Shown here: positions 5,500 through 8,347 of the stretch, in pieces
How positions within the stretch are numbered: the stretch's first letter is position 1
Layout: every line of letters starts with the position of its first letter
NCBI GenBank assembly: GCA_903898215.1
Contig: CAIUEQ010000387.1
Location: 1 to 8,347 of the forward strand
Reading direction: 5' to 3'
Origin: an uncultured Bacteroidota bacterium
GTDB taxonomy: Bacteria > Bacteroidota > Bacteroidia > UKL13-3
Length of the DNA: 8,347 nt
Notes under the pieces: generated by a model
Seen by the model: only the letters and a program-made list of their open reading frames with translations
Told to the model about the DNA's origin: nothing
Database searches by the model: none
Translations under genes and position numbers: made by a program

Positions 5500-5914
5500 A
5501 TATCATATACTTTACTAAAAAATCTCTGCTGTTTAACACTTCAATTTCCGAAAAATAAAAATCATTTTCATCTTCGGTAATAATGCATTTGCAATTGGAT
5601 TGTAGTGCCGAATAATATTCGAGACCATCTTCAAAATCGTGAATCTGCTTGTTTTTGTTGGTCTTCCTAACAACAAGTTGTGTTGAATCGGCAATTGATA
5701 AATTGTTCGAAAGGATTTCAATTTTTTTTCTGGCAAGTGCATTTCCACTTTTCTTTTCTGCAAAATAAAATGCGATTGCTAAACATATCGGTGAAGTAAA
5801 AACTTCAAATTTTTTGTTATCGGCCAAACTTAAAATTCGCGATGAATACGTAAAAACCGGATACTCTTTATTAAGCACCGAAACTAAAATATTCGCATCC
5901 AAAAATATTTTCAT
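5498..5914 (-). CDS. PIN-domain toxin (VapC-like)
   Basis: This 138-residue PIN-fold protein is the probable ribonuclease toxin of a type II toxin-antitoxin module. Landmarks are the N-terminal strand with the first acidic residue, KIFLDANILVS (D6); the middle acidic stretch HDFEDGLEYYSAL (D93, D96, E99); and the C-terminal strand IITEDENDF (D115, D118), the usual Mg2+-binding acidic pattern. Length is typical of the family. Its ATG overlaps the stop of the upstream antitoxin gene by the ATGA arrangement (5911-5914), showing translational coupling. PIN toxins usually cut tRNA, rRNA or mRNA at specific sites. The target here cannot be read from sequence. All key acidic positions appear present, so it should be active. 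Confidence 0.86.
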   Translation of the reverse strand: MKIFLDANILVSVLNKEYPVFTYSSRILSLADNKKFEVFTSPICLAIAFYFAEKKSGNALARKKIEILSNNLSIADSTQLVVRKTNKNKQIHDFEDGLEYYSALQSNCKCIITEDENDFYFSEIEVLNSRDFLVKYMI

Positions 5915-6171
5915 TTCTTCGAATTAAAATATTCTTTCTTCATCGCTTTACGCGTTTTGCCTGCTGCAGTTTTATATTCAACAGCACCTTCGGCAACCAT
6001 CGAAACCCAATCAGAAACAGGCATATCTTCGAGGTTTTGATAATGCCCGCTGGTAATTTTACGGTATAAAAATTCCGTTAACCTCGATAAACTGATATCG
6101 TTTGCATCAGCATATTTTTTGGCTTTGTTTATTACAGCTTCATCAAAGCTTAAAGTGATCTTGGCATCCAT
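5911..6171 (-). CDS. DUF6364-type antitoxin of the PIN toxin
   Basis: This 86-residue protein starts at the ATG with first base 6171. A TTG one codon upstream is possible but less likely. The N-terminus, KITLSFDEAVINKAKKYADANDISLSRLTEFLYRKI, has a ribbon-helix-helix-like pattern for DNA binding. The rest (from about 45) is polar with a basic tail (KTRKAMKKEYFNSKK) and is the expected toxin-binding region. It matches the DUF6364 antitoxins that pair with PIN toxins in Bacteroidota. The gene precedes the toxin with a four-base overlap, and its promoter is visible just upstream. By analogy, the antitoxin-toxin complex would repress this promoter. Confidence 0.83.
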   Translation of the reverse strand: MDAKITLSFDEAVINKAKKYADANDISLSRLTEFLYRKITSGHYQNLEDMPVSDWVSMVAEGAVEYKTAAGKTRKAMKKEYFNSKK

Positions 6172-6190
6172 CAATTTACTATTTATACGA

Positions 6191-6222
6191 CAAACTTAAA
6201 ATTTCTATACGTACAAAACAAA
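6191..6222 (-). promoter_or_regulatory. Bacteroidota-type promoter for the antitoxin-toxin operon
   Basis: On the minus strand, TTTG (6222-6219) is followed after 20 bases by TAAGTTTG (6198-6191), an exact match to the TTTG / TAnnTTTG promoter with suitable spacing. The antitoxin ATG lies 19 bases further on, giving a very short leader. The spacer contains the palindrome TACGTA, a possible but unproven operator for the ribbon-helix-helix antitoxin. Confidence 0.55.
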
Positions 6223-6286
6223 TCTGTTTTATTTTATCGTCACAAGTTTTAAACTAATTATATTCGCAGTCCTAATAAAAAATAAT

Positions 6287-7504
6287 ATGTCGTTAACCTC
6301 TGATTACTCAATGCTTTTGAAAATTGCCGATGAATTCGGAACTCCTGTTTATGTGTATGATGCTGATAAAATTGTGAGTCAGTATAAACGTTTGAAACAT
6401 GCTTTTGAGCCTTTGAAAGTAAAAATAAAATATGCTTGTAAAGCTTTAAATAATTCAAATATTTTAAAACTGTTAAAGAATGAAGGTTCGGGTTTAGATG
6501 CTGTTTCTATTAACGAAGTTCGTTTAGGAATAAAAGCAGGATTTGCTCCAAGTGAAATTATTTTCACCCCAAACTGTGTTGGTTTTGATGAGATAAAAAT
6601 GGCCGTTGAATTGGGTGTGCAAATTAATATTGATAATATCTCCATCCTCGAACAATTTGGAAATGAATATGGAAATAAAGTGCCTTGCTGCATTCGTTTA
6701 AATCCGCATATTTTGGCAGGAGGAAACAAGAAAATTTCTACCGGTCATATCGATTCAAAATTTGGAATTTCTATTTACCAATTGCGACATGTTTTGCGTG
6801 TGATCGAAACATACAAAATGAATATCAACGGACTGCATATGCATACCGGTTCTGATATTTTAGATGCAGGAGTTTTTATTCAAGGTGCAGAGTTATTATT
6901 TGATGCAGCTAAGGATTTTCCTGATTTAACTTTCATTGATTTTGGAAGTGGATTTAAGGTTGCTTACAAAGAAAATGACATCACCACAGATATTGAAGAA
7001 TTAGGGAAAGCGATTTCGCAAAGGTTTATTGAATTTAGCAAAGAGTATGGCCGCGACTTAGAATTATGGTTTGAGCCGGGTAAATTTTTAGTAAGCGAGT
7101 CGGGATTATTTTTGGTAAAAACCAATGTGATCAAACAAACTACAGCAACAGTTTTTGTTGGCGTAGATTCAGGAATGAATCATTTAATTCGTCCGATGTT
7201 GTACGATTCTTATCATGATATTATCAATATTTCAAACCCTGAAGGAAAGCAAAGAATTTATACCGTTGTAGGTTATATCTGTGAAACAGATACGTTTGGC
7301 TGGGACAGAAAATTAAGTGAAGTTCATGATGGCGATATCTTATGTTTTAAAAATGCAGGTGCTTATGGAATTACCATGAGTTCAAATTACAATGCAAGAG
7401 TTCGTCCTGCTGAAGTATTATTTTACAAAGGCAAAGCACACCTCATTCGCAAAAGAGAAACCCTTGATGACCTTACCAGAAACGAAGTGCTGATAGAAAT
7501 GTAA
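6287..7504 (+). CDS. lysA: diaminopimelate decarboxylase
   Basis: This 405-residue cytosolic PLP enzyme catalyses the last step of lysine synthesis (meso-diaminopimelate to L-lysine plus CO2). It has an N-terminal alanine-racemase-like barrel with PLP lysine K52 (KYACKALNN), the HMHTGS motif (184-189), a DFGSGF phosphate-binding loop (218-223) and EPGKFLV (263-269). The C-terminal beta domain contains the active-site C332 (CETDTFGWDR) and NAGAYGITMSSNYN (356-369). Length and all motifs are full. The ATG at 6287 follows an A-rich leader, and TATATTCG at 6259-6266 is a one-mismatch -7 box candidate without a clear -33 partner. It is divergent from the toxin-antitoxin operon, sharing a 115-base intergenic region. 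It is a conserved housekeeping gene that marks the edge of the accessory region. Confidence 0.95.
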   Translation: MSLTSDYSMLLKIADEFGTPVYVYDADKIVSQYKRLKHAFEPLKVKIKYACKALNNSNILKLLKNEGSGLDAVSINEVRLGIKAGFAPSEIIFTPNCVGFDEIKMAVELGVQINIDNISILEQFGNEYGNKVPCCIRLNPHILAGGNKKISTGHIDSKFGISIYQLRHVLRVIETYKMNINGLHMHTGSDILDAGVFIQGAELLFDAAKDFPDLTFIDFGSGFKVAYKENDITTDIEELGKAISQRFIEFSKEYGRDLELWFEPGKFLVSESGLFLVKTNVIKQTTATVFVGVDSGMNHLIRPMLYDSYHDIINISNPEGKQRIYTVVGYICETDTFGWDRKLSEVHDGDILCFKNAGAYGITMSSNYNARVRPAEVLFYKGKAHLIRKRETLDDLTRNEVLIEM

Positions 7505-7534
7505 TACAGCGCTTCTCGATACAATCATAGTAAC

Positions 7535-7776
7535 TTGTCAGTTCGAGCGGAGTCGAGAACAGGTTCCTTATTAGCACTTTGCTCAACACAATCATTGTCT
7601 CTCCCGATAGCTATCGGGACCGCTCGACAGGACAATCATTGTAAAGTGTCAGTTCGAGCGGAGTCGAGAACAGGTCCTTATTAGCACTCTGCTCAATAAT
7701 AGCATTGTCTCTCCCGATAGCTATCGGGACCGCTCGACAGGACAAGGATAGCTATCGGAAACGCTCGACAGGACAA
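7535..7776. repeat. two complete and one partial TTGTC...GACAA repeat units
   Basis: Unit a (7535-7635, 101 bases) and unit b (7647-7745, 99 bases) begin (T/G)TGTCAGTTCGAGCGGAGTC and end CGCTCGACAGGACAA. TTGTC and GACAA form short inverted termini, and GTTCGAGCGG pairs imperfectly with CCGCTCGAC, so each unit can fold back on itself. Each also contains the 18-base palindrome TCCCGATAGCTATCGGGA (7602-7619 and 7712-7729). A third, right-end-only fragment (7746-7776) with a truncated palindrome follows. The first unit starts 31 bases after lysA and could also act as its terminator. No gene was found between 7505 and 7827. Confidence 0.85.
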
Positions 7777-7827
7777 AATTAATTCTTCCAAATATTCTTG
7801 AACTATAAAAATCATTATTTTCGTTTA

Positions 7828-8145
7828 ATGAAAATGTTCAAACTACTTTATGTTTATATGGTGAAGTGCTCCGATGATTTATATTATGTTGGAGTTACTA
7901 ATGATATTAACCGTAGAATAATAGAACATAATGAAGGAACAAATACTGATGCATTTACCTTCAAAAGAAGACCTGTTCAATTAGTTTATTGGCAAGATTT
8001 TTCTGATTACAATCAGGCTATTGATTGGGAAACTCAACTTAAAAAATGGAGCAGGAAAAAGAAAGAAGCATTAATTGCCGAAGATTGGGAGAGAGTAAAA
8101 GAATTGGCGATTTGTAATAATGAAACGAATCATAAAAACAAATAA
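7828..8145 (+). CDS. small GIY-YIG family nuclease
   Basis: This 105-residue single-domain GIY-YIG protein, of the YhbQ/UvrC-N type, starts at the ATG at 7828. A second ATG at 7834 is equally possible, and extension to a TTG at 7798 is unlikely. Motifs are YVY (8-10) and YYVGVT (19-24), corresponding to the GIY and YIG elements; the arginine pair R29-R30 in NDINRR; and E68 in DWETQLKKW, the metal-binding glutamate position. The C-terminal tail is basic and polar with no extra DNA-binding domain. Catalytic residues look intact. Substrate is unknown; relatives are often annotated only as putative endonucleases. It is flanked on both sides by copies of the same repeat family, and its stop is followed within five bases by repeat material. 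Confidence 0.88.
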   Translation: MKMFKLLYVYMVKCSDDLYYVGVTNDINRRIIEHNEGTNTDAFTFKRRPVQLVYWQDFSDYNQAIDWETQLKKWSRKKKEALIAEDWERVKELAICNNETNHKNK

Positions 8146-8347
8146 CTTATCAGTTCGAGCAAATCACAAAACCATGTCAGTTCGAGCAAACCAAAAACTT
8201 GTCAGTTCGAGCGGAGTCGAGAACAGGTTCCTTATTAGAACTTTGCTCATAACAATCATTGTCTCGACTCCGCTCGACAGGACAAGCATTGTAACTTGTC
8301 AGTTCGAGCGGAGTCGAGAACAGGTTCCTTATTAGCACAATGCTCAA
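8146..8347. repeat. second cluster of TTGTC...GACAA repeat units at the window end
   Basis: Two truncated starts (CAGTTCGAGCAAA at 8151 and GTCAGTTCGAGCAAA at 8176) precede unit c (8199-8285, 87 bases). In unit c the right arm reads GTCTCGACTCCGCTCGACAG in place of the CCCGATAGCTATCGGG version. Unit d starts at 8296 and is cut by the window end. The linker GCATTGTAAC between c and d resembles the TCATTGTAAA linker between units a and b, so units are propagated in tandem with their linker. No gene is supported here. An open frame across 8120-8335 is repeat-encoded. Confidence 0.83.

Noticed and set aside
8120..8335. 71-codon open frame after the GIY-YIG gene
   Set aside because: It overlaps the nuclease end and is translated mostly from repeat units (SVRANHK, SSGVENRF). 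Not a real gene.
7535..8347. CRISPR array or insertion sequence
   Set aside because: There is no regular repeat-spacer pattern, and no transposase. The only gene is a GIY-YIG nuclease.

Overview
This window looks like an accessory, repeat-rich stretch of a Bacteroidota chromosome, probably an environmental or aquatic lineage. The evidence is AT-rich coding sequence, a type IX secretion (T9SS) C-terminal sorting domain, a TAnnTTTG-type promoter box, A-rich rather than Shine-Dalgarno leaders, and dispersed TTCGAGCGGAGTCGAGAA-type repeats. Species cannot be assigned from sequence alone.

Layout, left to right. Positions 1-290 hold the 3' end of an unidentified gene whose reading frame runs into a tandem copy of the dispersed repeat. 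Next come a queuosine-precursor transporter of the YhhQ/VUT family (294-1052) and an MntA-HepT toxin-antitoxin pair (1129-1756). The MntA antitoxin is intact, but the HepT toxin reading frame is cut by an in-frame TAA. Positions 1757-2336 are non-coding and contain remnants of several repeat families.

From about 2187 to 5183 the sequence looks like a gene-cassette array. Genes are separated by attC-like elements: a degenerate one at 2187-2285, a complete one at 3292-3378, and a long one with strong inverted arms at 5049-5183. The first cassette-like unit carries a secreted LamG/T9SS protein. The second carries a tight three-gene operon: a TIR protein with the W-x3-E catalytic motif, a three-helix membrane protein, and a ThsB-like (DUF1863/PF08937) TIR protein. 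This operon is the most interesting item in the window. It resembles a Thoeris-type NAD/cyclic-nucleotide anti-phage system, but has no SIR2-SLOG ThsA here, and a small membrane protein sits where an effector would be expected. A 48-residue membrane mini-protein (5268-5414) follows the last site. No integron integrase lies in the window.

Positions 5498-6171 (minus strand) hold a DUF6364-PIN toxin-antitoxin pair with a recognisable Bacteroidota promoter. It is divergent from lysA (6287-7504), a housekeeping diaminopimelate decarboxylase. The right end (7535-8347) is a small GIY-YIG nuclease gene lying between clusters of ~90-100 bp repeat units bounded by TTGTC and GACAA. This arrangement raises the possibility that nuclease and repeat form a mobile pair.

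Taken together, conserved chromosomal genes (the transporter and lysA) bracket a defence and toxin-antitoxin island, with repeats at both ends. All functions are inferred from sequence motifs read by eye.
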